DNA of 64,000 bases from Ruegeria conchae. GTDB lineage: Bacteria > Pseudomonadota > Alphaproteobacteria > Rhodobacterales > Rhodobacteraceae. Positions 44,995 to 54,420 of the stretch are shown here, one piece after another. Position 1 is the stretch's first letter, and each line of letters opens with the position of its first letter. The position numbers were made by a program, and so were the translations under genes. The stretch is taken from assembly GCF_000192475.1 (NCBI RefSeq), contig NZ_AEYW01000001.1:291272-355271 (forward strand), given 5' to 3'. Under the pieces are notes generated by a model. The model was given only the letters and a program-made list of their open reading frames with translations. It was not told where the DNA came from and ran no database searches.

Positions 44995-45008
44995 GCTGCA
45001 CGTGCAGC
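44995..45008. promoter_or_regulatory. Perfect 14-base palindrome between mcd and the TauE gene
   Basis: GCTGCACGTGCAGC reads the same on both strands. It lies 38 bases before the mcd start and 94 before the TauE-like gene, in the 144-base divergent gap. Position and symmetry suggest an operator; no regulator can be named. Confidence 0.45.
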
Positions 45009-45101
45009 GCAACAAAAATACACAAATAGCACATAAAAAGTTCAATTATTACCATATCACTTTTGCAATGCAGAAAAATCTCGGCCTGATATGAAGGGCA
45101 G

Positions 45102-45866
45102 ATGGATCTGTTTTCGCTCATTTCACCGCAGGAAATGTACCTGGCGTTGATCGTCGCTTTTGTGGCGGGGTGGGTCAAAGGCATGGTGGGATTTGCTATG
45201 CCAATGGTGCTGATATCCGGGCTGAGTATGATGCTGCCCCCCGAATTTGCGTTGGCAGGCCTCATCCTGCCGACCCTTGTTACTAATGGTGTACAGGCCT
45301 TGCGGGATGGCGTGGTCGCCGCAGCGGTATCGGTTCGTAAATTCCGTGTATTTCTGGCAGTTGGGTTAATCTGCCTGCTGGCGAGTGCTCAATTGATTAA
45401 TATTTTGACACCTCAGGATTACCTACTGGTGCTCGGCGTGCCGATAACCTTCTTTGCGCTGATTCAGATACTTGGGCTCAGACTTACATTGAAGGCACCC
45501 TCCGTCGGGGTCGAGGCGGTGGTCGGCGCAGTAGCAGGGGCGGTCGGAGGCATCTCTGGCGTATGGGGGCCACCAACTGTGGCCTATCTGACGGCGTTGA
45601 ATACACCAAAGAAAGATCAGATGCGTGTTCAGGGTGTAATTTATGGCCTAGGGGCGGTGGCCCTGGTGGTCGCGCATTTGGGCTCAGGTGTTCTGAGGGG
45701 TGAAACGGCATTGTTCTCTGCAATGCTGGTTCTTCCGGCCCTTGTAGGCATGCGAGGAGGTCTGTTCCTTCAGGACCGGATTGATCAGACCCAGTTTCGC
45801 AAACTTACACTGTTGGTTCTGTTGATCGCCGGATTGAATTTGCTCAGGCGCGGACTGTTGGGTTAA
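45102..45866 (+). CDS. TauE/SafE-family sulfite/organosulfonate exporter-like protein
   Basis: A 254-residue membrane protein with about seven to eight hydrophobic segments. The first is VAGWVKGMVGFAMPMVLISGLSMML, where the glycine-rich turn is typical of TauE/SafE, and the central AVAGAVGGISGVWGPPTVAYLTAL repeats the pattern with GPP. Members export sulfite, sulfoacetate or other anions; here the substrate is unknown. It is divergent from the acyl-CoA dehydrogenase and convergent, with four bases overlap, with the next gene. Confidence 0.9.
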   Translation: MDLFSLISPQEMYLALIVAFVAGWVKGMVGFAMPMVLISGLSMMLPPEFALAGLILPTLVTNGVQALRDGVVAAAVSVRKFRVFLAVGLICLLASAQLINILTPQDYLLVLGVPITFFALIQILGLRLTLKAPSVGVEAVVGAVAGAVGGISGVWGPPTVAYLTALNTPKKDQMRVQGVIYGLGAVALVVAHLGSGVLRGETALFSAMLVLPALVGMRGGLFLQDRIDQTQFRKLTLLVLLIAGLNLLRRGLLG

Positions 45867-46405
45867 CCACGCCTTTCAGCAAAACGGAACGCGAAATAGA
45901 GACCCAACATCAAAAAGAACAAGCCTGAGATGTCGCCAATCAGAAACGCGACATATTCGGCAGCTGTACTGCCAAAGGCCGTGTTGGTCAGGATTGAAAC
46001 CAAAACCGAAGTGACAATCCCAACTCCCATCACGCAGGGCCAGCAGGGATTGCGATCAGAGCGTGGAAAAAGATCCCATCCTACCGCTTTGCACGCGTAA
46101 AACACGGCGGGCACGATTGTTACAGCTATGGCAATTGCCAGCAATCTGCTGGGCAGGAAAACGTCCCATCCGCCCACCATTGCAAAGACAACAAAGACGC
46201 CGGGCAAAAGTGCAAAAATTGCCCGCCACCCCAGTAACCATGCGGCCAGAACCCGCACGCCATGCGGCAGGAACAACAGGCTGGCGTGGCTGGGGTATGC
46301 GGGAAAAAATTCGTTCTGAAGCGGCATCAGAATCTCGAATGTAACGAGTGATGCGGCAACATAGGCCAAAGAGGCAAAGAAGGTGTCAGAGGCCCATCTG
46401 TTCAC
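45863..46405 (-). CDS. Integral membrane protein with a MASE1-like region
   Basis: A 180-residue protein with about five membrane segments. The stretch LLFLPHGVRVLAAWLLGWRAIFALLPG looks like the MASE1 sensory membrane domain, but there is no attached kinase or GGDEF domain. Cysteines occur in FYACKAV and NPCWPCVMG, the latter as C-x-x-C at a membrane edge. Function is unknown; it could be a free-standing sensor or a subunit. It overlaps the TauE-like gene's end by four bases. Confidence 0.7.
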   Translation of the reverse strand: MNRWASDTFFASLAYVAASLVTFEILMPLQNEFFPAYPSHASLLFLPHGVRVLAAWLLGWRAIFALLPGVFVVFAMVGGWDVFLPSRLLAIAIAVTIVPAVFYACKAVGWDLFPRSDRNPCWPCVMGVGIVTSVLVSILTNTAFGSTAAEYVAFLIGDISGLFFLMLGLYFAFRFAERRG

Positions 46406-46437
46406 GGGATTAGCCGTTTTCAGATTTCAGGCAGCAA

Positions 46438-46728
46438 TCACCTGGGTGCATGAACCAAATACCGCCCACGATTGGCGCTTCCGCTTTGCGAAAGATAGCC
46501 CTTTTGAACCAAAGACTTGAGGGCGCGGAAAAAGGTCGGACGAGAAACGCTTTTGACCAGCGTATGCTCGATCAGGCCGAAGGTGCGCACTTCGGTATTG
46601 CTTTTCGACAACTCTTCCGCGGCGTAATAGATGTCGCGCTCAACCGGGGATAACTCTTCTAGCCCCAAGGTGCGTTCCATGCTCTGCATCAGTTTGCGCA
46701 GTTCGGTGAGTTTTGAAATTTCTGTCAT
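46438..46728 (-). CDS. Small winged-helix DNA-binding protein
   Basis: A 96-residue protein starting at the ATG at 46728 (MTEISKLTELRKLMQSMER), six bases after AGGCAAG; a longer frame adds 13 residues without a ribosome site. The first 30 residues look like a helix, and ELSPVERDIYYAAEELSK with VSRPTFFRALKSLVQKGYLSQSGSANRGRYLV forms a helix-turn-helix and wing. The pattern resembles MarR-like regulators but is shorter, with no ligand part visible. The gene lies 32 bases upstream of the MASE1-like gene on the same strand and could be in one transcript with it. Confidence 0.7.
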   Translation of the reverse strand: MTEISKLTELRKLMQSMERTLGLEELSPVERDIYYAAEELSKSNTEVRTFGLIEHTLVKSVSRPTFFRALKSLVQKGYLSQSGSANRGRYLVHAPR

Positions 46729-46753
46729 AACTTGCCTATTATCTACTACCGTG

Positions 46754-47017
46754 TCAGATCGAGGCACGTCGAAAGGCTAGGACCTTTGAAACACATCTAT
46801 CCGACACCATCCCCATGTGGAAGTAATCGCCACTTTCAAGTGCGGCCCGAAGCGTGTTGAGAGTGGAATCGCCCGGGTCGCCCAACTGTCCAATTTCAAT
46901 GGTCGCCGCTGCCGAAAACATCGGTACCATCTCTTCATCGGTATATTGCGATAGCGCAAATGGCGCGTTCTCGCAATGAACTTGTTTGTTAGATTGGGCT
47001 GCCGCTGCGTAATCCAA
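46754..47017 (-). CDS. Possible small protein of unknown function (weak)
   Basis: An 87-residue open frame on the same strand as the wHTH gene, ending 25 bases before it. The only full-length start is TTG at 47017, which lies in the tail of the pckA terminator; a later ATG at 46930 (MVPMFSAAATIEIGQLG) would give 58 residues with a GAAGAG site placed too close. No domain is recognised. If it is not real, the region 46729-47052 is non-coding apart from the terminator. Confidence 0.3.
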   Translation of the reverse strand: MDYAAAAQSNKQVHCENAPFALSQYTDEEMVPMFSAAATIEIGQLGDPGDSTLNTLRAALESGDYFHMGMVSDRCVSKVLAFRRASI

Positions 47018-47021
47018 AATG

Positions 47022-47048
47022 AAATGGGGGCGGCTAGAGCCCCCATTT
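47022..47048 (-). terminator. Rho-independent terminator of pckA
   Basis: AAATGGGGGC (47022-47031) pairs perfectly with GCCCCCATTT (47039-47048) around seven bases. On the minus strand a T-rich stretch follows (TTTCATTTTG), four bases after the pckA stop at 47053. Strong stem, moderate T run. Confidence 0.85.
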
Positions 47049-47052
47049 CTAA

Positions 47053-48651
47053 TCAGCCGATTGCAACGGCTTTGATATCTTCATCAATGAAGGGCAGATA
47101 TTGTTCGAAATTTTCGGCAAACATCTGCACCAGCTTTTCCGCTTGCTTGTCGAACGCTTTCTGATCGTCCCAGGTGCGACGCGGGTCCAGAAGCACTTCG
47201 GGCACTCCCGGTACCGAGACAGGCACGTCAAATCCGAAATTGGCGTCTTTGCGGAACTCGGCGTCAGTCAGTGATCCTTCAAGTGCTGCCGTCAGCAGGG
47301 CGCGGGTGGCCTTGATCGGCATCCGACTGCCAACGCCATAGGCGCCGCCGGTCCAGCCTGTGTTGACCAACCAGCAGGTTGCACCGTGCTGGGCAATCTT
47401 GTCGCGCAGCAGGTTGCCATAGGCTTCGGGGCGGCGCGGCATGAAGGGCGCGCCAAAGCAGGTAGAGAAGGTCGGCTGAGGCTCGGTGACGCCGCGCTCT
47501 GTCCCGGCCACCTTGGAGGTAAAGCCAGAAAGGAAGTGGTACATTGCCTGCGCAGGGGTCAGCCGAGCGATCGGTGGCAGAACACCGAACGCATCGCAGG
47601 TCAGCATGATGATGTTTTTGGGATGTCCACCTAGGGCGTTGCTGGAGGCGTTTGAAATGTACTCCAACGGATAAGCGCAGCGCATGTTTGCGGTCAAAGA
47701 ATCGTCGTTGAAATCGAGCTCTTTGGTTTCAGGATCGAAGACCATGTTTTCGATCACGGTACCGAATTTTGAGGTGGTCGCGTAGATTTCCGGCTCGGCC
47801 TCGGCGTTCAGGTTGATCGTCTTGGCATAGCAACCGCCTTCGAAGTTGAAGGTGCCTCGATCCGACCAGCCGTGTTCGTCATCGCCGATCAATGTGCGCG
47901 ACGGGTCGGCGGAGAGGGTGGTTTTGCCGGTGCCGGACAGGCCGAAGAACACGGCGGTGTCGACCGGGTTGCCGACCGCATGGTTGGCCGAGCAGTGCAT
48001 CGGCATCACGCCTTTTTCGGGCAGCATGTAGTTCAGTAGGGTGAAGACCGACTTCTTGTTTTCGCCAGCATATTCGGTGCCGCCGATCAGGATCAGCTTG
48101 CGATCGAAGTTCATCGCAATCACCGTCTCGCTGCGGCAGTTGTGCTTGGCCGGGTCGGCCTGAAAGCTGGGGCAGTTGATGACGGTGAAATCCGCAGTGA
48201 ACTCATCCAGATCCTCACGATCCGGGCGGCGCAGCAGGTGGCGGATGAACAGATTGTGCCAAGCCAGCTCAGTGACCATACGCACATTGATTGAATAGCT
48301 GGGATCAGCTCCGCCCACGAGGTCCTGCACAAAGTAATCGCGGCCTTTCATATGGGCCAGCATATCCTCGTAAAGCGCATCAAACCCTTCCGGGCTCATC
48401 GCGGCATTGTTTTCCCACCAGATGCTGTCGGCGACGCTGTCTGTCTTGACGACGTGCTTGTCCTTTGGCGAGCGGCCAGTGAACTTGCCGGTGGTGACCA
48501 GAAATGCGCCGCCATTGCCAAGGGTGCCTTCGCCGCGCTTGAGCGCTTCTTCGATCAGCGCCGGTTCCATGAAGTTGTAATAGACATTGCCCAGACCCTC
48601 GATGCCCTGATCTTCGAGGCGGAATTGCGGGTTAACCCGTCCAGATGTCAT
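47053..48651 (-). CDS. pckA: Phosphoenolpyruvate carboxykinase (ATP)
   Basis: A 532-residue enzyme, the committing step of gluconeogenesis from oxaloacetate. The ATG at 48651 has AGGAGA eight bases upstream and starts the usual [16 protein letters not shown]; longer versions run into the leader. The P-loop is [14 protein letters not shown] (about residue 235), the metal and oxaloacetate residues are in [12 protein letters not shown] and [21 protein letters not shown], and RSPKDK is near the N terminus. Its promoter must lie in the 344-base divergent gap to chvI. Confidence 0.97.
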   Translation of the reverse strand: MTSGRVNPQFRLEDQGIEGLGNVYYNFMEPALIEEALKRGEGTLGNGGAFLVTTGKFTGRSPKDKHVVKTDSVADSIWWENNAAMSPEGFDALYEDMLAHMKGRDYFVQDLVGGADPSYSINVRMVTELAWHNLFIRHLLRRPDREDLDEFTADFTVINCPSFQADPAKHNCRSETVIAMNFDRKLILIGGTEYAGENKKSVFTLLNYMLPEKGVMPMHCSANHAVGNPVDTAVFFGLSGTGKTTLSADPSRTLIGDDEHGWSDRGTFNFEGGCYAKTINLNAEAEPEIYATTSKFGTVIENMVFDPETKELDFNDDSLTANMRCAYPLEYISNASSNALGGHPKNIIMLTCDAFGVLPPIARLTPAQAMYHFLSGFTSKVAGTERGVTEPQPTFSTCFGAPFMPRRPEAYGNLLRDKIAQHGATCWLVNTGWTGGAYGVGSRMPIKATRALLTAALEGSLTDAEFRKDANFGFDVPVSVPGVPEVLLDPRRTWDDQKAFDKQAEKLVQMFAENFEQYLPFIDEDIKAVAIG

Positions 48652-48995
48652 GTGTGTCTTCTCCTGTGGCGGCGCGAGGGCCTTGGGCCGGGGGCGCCAT
48701 TGGGGCGGATACCGGAAAAAGCCGGCGGTCAAGCGCCTCTTATCACGGTATTTTGGGACATGAACAGGAGGGTTGGTAGGAGTTAGCGCAACCAAGTTGA
48801 GGTTTAGCGCCATCACGATTTGTCTGCTGTAAATCAAGGCAGCTATTTGGGCGCAGCAAGGCAAATTTGCCGCATACCTGCCGCAAGAATGGCATGATTC
48901 GAGGTTACGAGTTGATTCGGTTGCTCAAAACCGCCAACAATGTCTTACAAAAAAGCGTATTATTGCGCGAGTGAGCAGGAATAGGGGTGAACCCG
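48652..48995. other. Divergent intergenic region, pckA / chvI
   Basis: 344 bases with no credible gene; open frames here are short and unlike their neighbours in composition. The pckA leader side is GC-rich, while the 80 bases before chvI are AT-rich (TATTAT at 48958-48963 is a possible -10 without a good -35). This region must hold the promoters of pckA and of the ChvGI-HPr kinase cluster. I recognise no defined operator. Confidence 0.6.
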
Positions 48996-49700
48996 ATGTC
49001 AAAGATTGCACTTGTGGATGACGACAGAAATATCCTGACGTCAGTATCCATGACCCTCGAAGCCGAAGGGTTTGAGGTCGAAACATATAATGATGGGCAG
49101 GCAGCGCTGGATGCGTTCAATAAGAAACTTCCGGATATGGCCGTTCTGGATATCAAGATGCCGCGGATGGACGGCATGGATCTGCTACAGAGGCTCAGGC
49201 AGAAAACGCAGATGCCGGTTATCTTCCTGACCTCAAAAGATGATGAAATCGACGAGGTTCTGGGCCTTCGGATGGGCGCAGATGACTATGTTAAGAAACC
49301 GTTCTCGCAACGCCTTCTGGTCGAGCGCATCCGGGCGCTGCTGCGTCGTCAGGAAGCGGTAGAAGGGGATGCAACCAGCGTTGCGACCGGGGACACCAAG
49401 GTAATGGAACGCGGTGAGCTGCGGATGGACCCGCTGCGCCATTCGGTAAGCTGGAAAGGCAATGATGTCTCTCTGACTGTAACCGAATTCCTGTTGCTGC
49501 AGGCACTGGCACAGCGTCCGGGATTTGTAAAAAGCCGTGATCAGTTGATGGATGTCGCTTATGATGATCAGGTCTATGTGGACGATCGGACCATCGACAG
49601 CCATATCAAACGCCTGCGCAAGAAGATGCGGGCCGCTGATCCGGATTTTTCGGCGATCGAAACGCTGTATGGTATCGGATATCGTTACAACGAAGAATAG
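48996..49700 (+). CDS. chvI: Response regulator ChvI, OmpR family
   Basis: A 234-residue regulator. The receiver domain has acidic residues D8-D10 (LVDDDRN), phospho-acceptor D52 ([12 protein letters not shown]), switch threonine in FLTSKDD and K101 (VKKPF). The C-terminal winged helix (about 140-232) has [27 protein letters not shown] and [14 protein letters not shown]. The ATG at 48996 follows AGGGG by eight bases; a GTG at 48987 adds three residues. Partner of ChvG, controlling envelope, acid-stress and central metabolism genes in alphaproteobacteria. Confidence 0.95.
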   Translation: MSKIALVDDDRNILTSVSMTLEAEGFEVETYNDGQAALDAFNKKLPDMAVLDIKMPRMDGMDLLQRLRQKTQMPVIFLTSKDDEIDEVLGLRMGADDYVKKPFSQRLLVERIRALLRRQEAVEGDATSVATGDTKVMERGELRMDPLRHSVSWKGNDVSLTVTEFLLLQALAQRPGFVKSRDQLMDVAYDDQVYVDDRTIDSHIKRLRKKMRAADPDFSAIETLYGIGYRYNEE

Positions 49701-49734
49701 GCGCGGCCGTTTGTGAAGAAGGCGAAGGGGTCTC

Positions 49735-51444
49735 GTGCGCGATACTGAACAAGCCAACCAAGAACACGACGCGGATGTCGTATTGGGGGATGACTGGGTC
49801 ATTCCCCAAAATTCCGAGTCTGCGGAACTGCAGGCCAAGCGATCGCGGCGAAACCTTCTTACGTTGCGCTATTCGCCTCTGGCACGTAGGATCATTACGT
49901 TCAACCTGATTGCCCTGGTCATTCTGGTGGCGGGTTTGCTGTATCTGGACGACACGCGCAAAGAGCGTGTTCAGCAGACAGCGGTCGATTTGGTTGGGGA
50001 TGCACAGCTCGTCAGCAACGTATTTGAAACCCAACTGCGACAACCTTCGGGAAATGGTGCCGTAACGCTGGACGTGCGAGATACCCTGTCCGGGCTTAGC
50101 CTTCCCGAGGGTGGCGAAGTTTTTGTATATGATAATACAGGAACTCTGATCGGTTGGACACGCGGTGTGTCGCCAGGTTCAGAACTACCAAGCCTGCTGC
50201 AACAGGAAGCTGACACAGTCTCGGGCAGCACTTTGATCAGCGATGCGCTTAATGCGGTTTGGAATGGTTTGTCCGCCATTTTTAGCAGCAGGACAGATGT
50301 TGAAGCGCCAACACTGGCACAACGTGTGCAACAATTGATCCCGCAGGCGTTGGATGGTCGCCTGCAAGTACAGGCCGTTCAGGACGACATGGGCAAGACG
50401 GTTATTGTGGCCGTGGCGCCAATTCTTGTCGAAGACGTACCGGTTGGTGCTGTCGCCATGGCAGGCCCTGCAGGTGAGATCGATGCGCTGGCCCGAAAAG
50501 AGCAAGAGCGCATCCTTCAGATGTTTGTCGTTGCATTGCTGGTCTCAATCGGTCTGAGCCTTGTTCTGGCCTCAACCATTGCGAACCCGCTGGCAGATCT
50601 GGCCGCCGCTGCCGAGATGGGCAAGGATCGGGGCGCGGGGGTAAATCCGGGCCGTATCCGTATCCCCGATCTCAGCGCCCGACCGGATGAGATCGGTCGC
50701 CTAAGCAAAGCTTTGCGCGGGATGGTCACCGCGCTTTACAACCGCATCGACGCAAATGAGCAGTTTGCGGCGGATGTTGCGCATGAAATCAAAAACCCTC
50801 TCGCCAGTTTGCAATCTGCAGTCGGAACCATGCGCATGGTTAAACGTGATGACCAGCGCGAAAAATTGCTGGGTGTTATCGAACATGACGTGCGGCGACT
50901 GGACCGTCTTGTCAGTGACATCTCAAACGCGTCCCGGCTGGATGCGGAGCTTGTAAAAGAAGAAGAGCAGCCCTTTGATCTGCTCAATCTACTTGGGAAT
51001 ATCAGCCAATTTCTGGGTGAAGACGCCCGTTCGAAGGGGATCGACTACATCACTGATTTTCCGGCAGGGCCCATCGTGGTCAACGGGCTCGAGGCGCGAT
51101 TGGCACAGGTTTTTGTCAATCTGATCACCAACGCGATTTCCTTCTGTGAAGACGATGACGCCATTCGCGTCTGGGTCCGCCGTCGCGACAATCGTGTGCT
51201 GATTGTCGTTGAAGATACTGGCCCGGGCATCCCTGATCAGGCACTGACCAAGATATTCAAACGCTTTTATTCTCAACGCCCCGAAGAGCATTTCGGCAAC
51301 AACTCGGGCCTCGGCTTGGCAATTTCGAAGCAGATCGTCGAGGCGCATGGTGGAGTAATCTGGGCCGAAAACATTCGCCCGACCGAAGCCGATATCACTT
51401 CGGACCCGCTGGGCGCACGGTTTGTGGTCGGGCTTCCTGTCTAG
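49735..51444 (+). CDS. chvG: Sensor histidine kinase ChvG
   Basis: A 569-residue membrane kinase with a GTG start. It has a cytoplasmic polar N terminus, a membrane helix (about residues 55-72), a periplasmic sensor domain to about 255, a second helix (FVVALLVSIGLSLVLASTI), a HAMP domain, a HisKA domain with H350 (AADVAHEIKNPLASL), and an ATPase domain with NAISFCEDDD, VVEDTGPGIPD and NNSGLGLAIS. In relatives the periplasmic repressor ExoR binds this sensor; it is not in the window. Phosphorylates ChvI. Confidence 0.95.
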   Translation: MRDTEQANQEHDADVVLGDDWVIPQNSESAELQAKRSRRNLLTLRYSPLARRIITFNLIALVILVAGLLYLDDTRKERVQQTAVDLVGDAQLVSNVFETQLRQPSGNGAVTLDVRDTLSGLSLPEGGEVFVYDNTGTLIGWTRGVSPGSELPSLLQQEADTVSGSTLISDALNAVWNGLSAIFSSRTDVEAPTLAQRVQQLIPQALDGRLQVQAVQDDMGKTVIVAVAPILVEDVPVGAVAMAGPAGEIDALARKEQERILQMFVVALLVSIGLSLVLASTIANPLADLAAAAEMGKDRGAGVNPGRIRIPDLSARPDEIGRLSKALRGMVTALYNRIDANEQFAADVAHEIKNPLASLQSAVGTMRMVKRDDQREKLLGVIEHDVRRLDRLVSDISNASRLDAELVKEEEQPFDLLNLLGNISQFLGEDARSKGIDYITDFPAGPIVVNGLEARLAQVFVNLITNAISFCEDDDAIRVWVRRRDNRVLIVVEDTGPGIPDQALTKIFKRFYSQRPEEHFGNNSGLGLAISKQIVEAHGGVIWAENIRPTEADITSDPLGARFVVGLPV

Positions 51445-51447
51445 ACC

Positions 51448-51918
51448 ATGAACGCGATCCCGCTCCAGGATATCGCAGATCAAAGGACGGCTTGCATTCA
51501 CGCCACTTGCGTGGCGGTGCAAGGTTCTGGGGTGTTGATCATCGGTGCTTCGGGTGCAGGAAAATCTGGGCTGGCATTGCAGATGATGGCGCTGGGTGCT
51601 CAGCTGGTTGGAGATGACCGGGTCGATATGTTTGTGCAGAACGATCAGGTTGTGGCAAATGCAGTCGCGCCAATCGAAGGTTTGATTGAGGCGCGTGGCA
51701 TTGGGTTGCTACGGGCTGCTAGCGTGGGCCCTGTCCCGTTGGCTTATATCGTGGATCTGGATCAAACAGCTTCGGCGCGTTTGCCCGAGCCTTCTGACGT
51801 TTGCGTGCTGAAGCGAACTGTTCCCTTGCTTCGGGGCGCTGGGGTACCCAATTTGGCCGCAGGACTAATTCAACTTGTGAGAATGGGGCGCGTGGCCCCG
51901 GAATGGCCAAATTCATGA
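51448..51918 (+). CDS. hprK: HPr kinase/phosphorylase, short alphaproteobacterial type
   Basis: A 156-residue protein holding only the catalytic half of HPr kinase; Gram-positive HprK has an extra N-terminal domain of about 130 residues. Walker A is [14 protein letters not shown] (G33 to S40), the DD of the metal site is in LVGDDRVDM, and the family signature follows as [12 protein letters not shown]. It phosphorylates a serine on HPr, encoded 1.7 kb downstream with Ser46 conserved. The gene starts three bases after chvG and overlaps rapZ. Confidence 0.93.
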   Translation: MNAIPLQDIADQRTACIHATCVAVQGSGVLIIGASGAGKSGLALQMMALGAQLVGDDRVDMFVQNDQVVANAVAPIEGLIEARGIGLLRAASVGPVPLAYIVDLDQTASARLPEPSDVCVLKRTVPLLRGAGVPNLAAGLIQLVRMGRVAPEWPNS

Positions 51919-52796
51919 TAGCACAAACGCGCGTCGTATTGGTTACGGGCCCCTCTGGCGCCGGGCGTTCGACCGCGATCCACGTACTGGAAGATCTTGG
52001 ATTTGAGGCGATTGATAATCTTCCAATGGGTTTACTGGTTCGTCTTGTGGACAGCTCTGAGCCGACGCGCCCAATGGCCTTGGGTATCGATACGCGCAAT
52101 CGTGATTTTTCGACCATCGGTTTCATCGAACTTGCCGCCAAACTGGGCAGGATGGAAGATGTCGACCTCACGATTCTCTATTTGGATTGCAGCGACGAAG
52201 TGCTGCTGCGCCGGTTCTCGGAAACACGCCGCCGCCACCCGGTCGCTGCGGATGCCAGTCCGGAAACGGGCATCCGGCAGGAAAAAGAACTGCTGGCCCC
52301 CATTCGCGAGGTTGCCGATACGCTGATCGATACCCGAACGCTGAATGTTCACCAGTTGCGCGAGGAAGTCGAACGCTGGTTCGCCCCTAGAGGAGGGCGT
52401 CATCTGGCGGTTTCGATCGAATCCTTTTCGTACAAACGGGGTTTGCCGCGTGGTTTGGATATGGTGTTTGATTGCAGGTTTTTGGCCAATCCCTATTGGC
52501 GGCCTGAACTGCGTGATGCCGATGGGCGAAATTCGGATGTGGCAGCCTATGTTCGGTCAGATCCGAACTTTGAGGCATTCTTTGATCGGGTTGTCGATCT
52601 GTTGATCGAATTGCTTCCAGCGTTCCGTGAAGAAGGTAAGGCGCACCTCTCAATCGCGTTCGGGTGCACCGGAGGGCAACATCGCTCAGTCGCTGTGGCC
52701 GAAGCGGTTGCAAAGGCCCTTGCGGAAGGGGGCCAGCAGGTGGCAATTAGGCACCGCGAAATGGAACGACGCGCATTGAATGTGAGGCCGAAGTGA
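51915..52796 (+). CDS. rapZ: RNase adapter protein RapZ (YvcJ family)
   Basis: A 293-residue nucleotide-binding protein. Walker A is [29 protein letters not shown]. The C-terminal domain has [17 protein letters not shown] and the sugar-phosphate-like pocket [19 protein letters not shown], with the H-R and G-G-Q of the family. In enterobacteria RapZ guides RNase E to a small RNA controlling glucosamine-6-phosphate synthase; its alphaproteobacterial target is not known. The ATG at 51915 overlaps the hprK stop as ATGA; an ATG at 51903 is also possible. Confidence 0.95.
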   Translation: MIAQTRVVLVTGPSGAGRSTAIHVLEDLGFEAIDNLPMGLLVRLVDSSEPTRPMALGIDTRNRDFSTIGFIELAAKLGRMEDVDLTILYLDCSDEVLLRRFSETRRRHPVAADASPETGIRQEKELLAPIREVADTLIDTRTLNVHQLREEVERWFAPRGGRHLAVSIESFSYKRGLPRGLDMVFDCRFLANPYWRPELRDADGRNSDVAAYVRSDPNFEAFFDRVVDLLIELLPAFREEGKAHLSIAFGCTGGQHRSVAVAEAVAKALAEGGQQVAIRHREMERRALNVRPK

Positions 52797-53185
52797 TCGG
52801 GATCGTAATTGTTGCACATGGCGGTTTGGCGCGCGAATATCTTGCGGCCACACAACATGTAGTTGGAAAACAGCCCGGGTTGGTGGCTATCCCGATCGAA
52901 GCTGATCATGATCGCGAGGCAAAACAAGCTGAGATATGTCGTGCTGCTGACAAGGTCGATATGGGCGATGGCGTTGTCGTTGTGACCGACCTGTATGGCG
53001 GCAGCCCCTCGAATCTCAGCTTGCGCGCGTGTGCACCGCAGGATCGGCGAATCCTTTACGGAGCCAACCTGCCGATGCTCATTAAACTGGCCAAAAGTCG
53101 CCATCTGCCGCTGGCCGAAGCCGTGCGTTTAGCACTGGAAGCTGGTCGAAAATACATCAATGCGCAAAATGTGACGCTGGATTGA
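52793..53185 (+). CDS. PTS system EIIA component, mannose type
   Basis: A 130-residue IIA(Man) domain standing alone. The phospho-acceptor histidine is H9 in [14 protein letters not shown], and the later [18 protein letters not shown] is the family's second signature. No IIB, IIC or IID permease gene is present, so it is regulatory: it likely takes phosphate from HPr and reports carbon or nitrogen status. The GTG start overlaps rapZ as GTGA. Confidence 0.94.
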   Translation: MIGIVIVAHGGLAREYLAATQHVVGKQPGLVAIPIEADHDREAKQAEICRAADKVDMGDGVVVVTDLYGGSPSNLSLRACAPQDRRILYGANLPMLIKLAKSRHLPLAEAVRLALEAGRKYINAQNVTLD

Positions 53186-53201
53186 TACCGGATACAATCA
53201 T

Positions 53202-53471
53202 ATGACGACCAAGAGTTTGAAAATAATAAATGAAAAAGGCCTACATGCCCGCGCCTCAGCCAAGCTGGTTGAGGTGGTCGAAGGCTTTGACGCACGTGCC
53301 GAGGTGTCGCGCGACGGGCTTTCTGCCTCGGGTGACAGTATCATGGGCCTTTTGATGTTGGCAGCGTCGCGCGGAACTACTATTGACGTCGAGACGTCCG
53401 GCCCGGATGCTGAGGCGTTGGCAGAAGCGTTGGAAACCCTGGTGAACGACAAGTTCGGCGAAGGGTTCTGA
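53202..53471 (+). CDS. ptsH: Phosphocarrier protein HPr
   Basis: An 89-residue HPr. H15 in NEKGLHARAS receives phosphate from enzyme I (not in the window; EI-Ntr is usually elsewhere), and S46 in GDSIMGLLMLAAS is the HPr kinase target. Both sites are intact, so HPr can be controlled from either side. It is the last gene of the chvI-chvG-hprK-rapZ-EIIA-HPr cluster. Confidence 0.96.
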   Translation: MTTKSLKIINEKGLHARASAKLVEVVEGFDARAEVSRDGLSASGDSIMGLLMLAASRGTTIDVETSGPDAEALAEALETLVNDKFGEGF

Positions 53472-53513
53472 TAGCGTAACTGCGACGATATCAAGGACGG
53501 AAAGACCAGGCAA

Positions 53514-54404
53514 TTGGCGGAAACCACGCACGAAACAAAGACCGGCCCAGTCGCAGATCAAGACACCGAACAGGGTGAAATCTACGACCGCAGAACGCTG
53601 ACCTACGCCAACTCGTTTGACGATGCCTGGACGTCCACCGCCATTCGCGCGATCGAATGGTGTACCGGCAAGCTGACCATTCTGCGTATGGTCAACAAGT
53701 TCGAAAAGCAGAACGAACATTATCGGGGCCAGAAATTCTGGGGCGGTGCGCTTAAGATTATGGGCATCAACCTCACCACCCCCGCCGAACAGATCGCCTG
53801 TATCCCAAAAGAGGGCCCGGTTGTGGTTGTCGCCAACCACCCGCACGGCATGGTTGATGGCATGATCCTTGCCGAACTCATAGGTCAGGTTCGTAGTGAT
53901 TATCGTATCCTGACCCGTTCGGTTCTGACCGGTTTGGATGAGGCAGCAACCTCGTTCATGATCCCGGTGCCGTTTCCGCACGACCCCGAAGCGCAGGCCA
54001 AGATGCTTGAAATGCGCAGCAAGACGATGAATCACCTGGCCGATGGCGGCGTAGTCGCTCTCTTCCCTTCAGGTGTTGTGATGTCATCGGATGATTGGTT
54101 CGGCCCTGCGATCGAGCGGGAGTGGAACGTCTTTACTGCCAAGATGATCCGCCGCTCGGGCGCTAAAGTGGTGCCGATCTTCTTCCCCGGCAGCAACTCG
54201 CGTTGGTACCAGATCGCCAATCGGCTTTCGCCTATACTTCGCCAAGGTCTTTTGCTGCACGAAATTGTCCGCTCCTGCAACAAGCCGCAGTCTCCGGTTA
54301 TAGGCGACCCGGTGTCAGATGAAGATATGGCGCTTTTGGAACGCGACCCACGTGGTTTCATGGCTTGGCTCCGCGATCACACGATTGCCCTGGGCAAACA
54401 CTGA
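53514..54404 (+). CDS. Lysophospholipid acyltransferase-family protein (COG3176-like)
   Basis: A 296-residue protein with TTG start. The acyltransferase block is VVVVANHPHGMVDGMILAELIG, corresponding to the NHPFGGIDG motif of haemolysin-like PlsC relatives, and the second block is GGVVALFPSGVVM. The start is a polar 40-residue segment; there is no clear membrane helix. It may transfer an acyl group to a glycerol or amino-acid lipid; the pocket residues do not decide. It starts 42 bases after ptsH and could be read from the same transcript, although a functional link is not evident. Confidence 0.88.
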   Translation: MAETTHETKTGPVADQDTEQGEIYDRRTLTYANSFDDAWTSTAIRAIEWCTGKLTILRMVNKFEKQNEHYRGQKFWGGALKIMGINLTTPAEQIACIPKEGPVVVVANHPHGMVDGMILAELIGQVRSDYRILTRSVLTGLDEAATSFMIPVPFPHDPEAQAKMLEMRSKTMNHLADGGVVALFPSGVVMSSDDWFGPAIEREWNVFTAKMIRRSGAKVVPIFFPGSNSRWYQIANRLSPILRQGLLLHEIVRSCNKPQSPVIGDPVSDEDMALLERDPRGFMAWLRDHTIALGKH

Positions 54405-54420
54405 TCCGTCTCTTCATCTG

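Noticed and set aside
45055..45085. TTTTGCAATGCAGAAAA as a propionyl-CoA-type regulator (PccR-like) site upstream of mcd
   Set aside because: Only one half resembles TTTGCAAA; the second half and spacing are not met.
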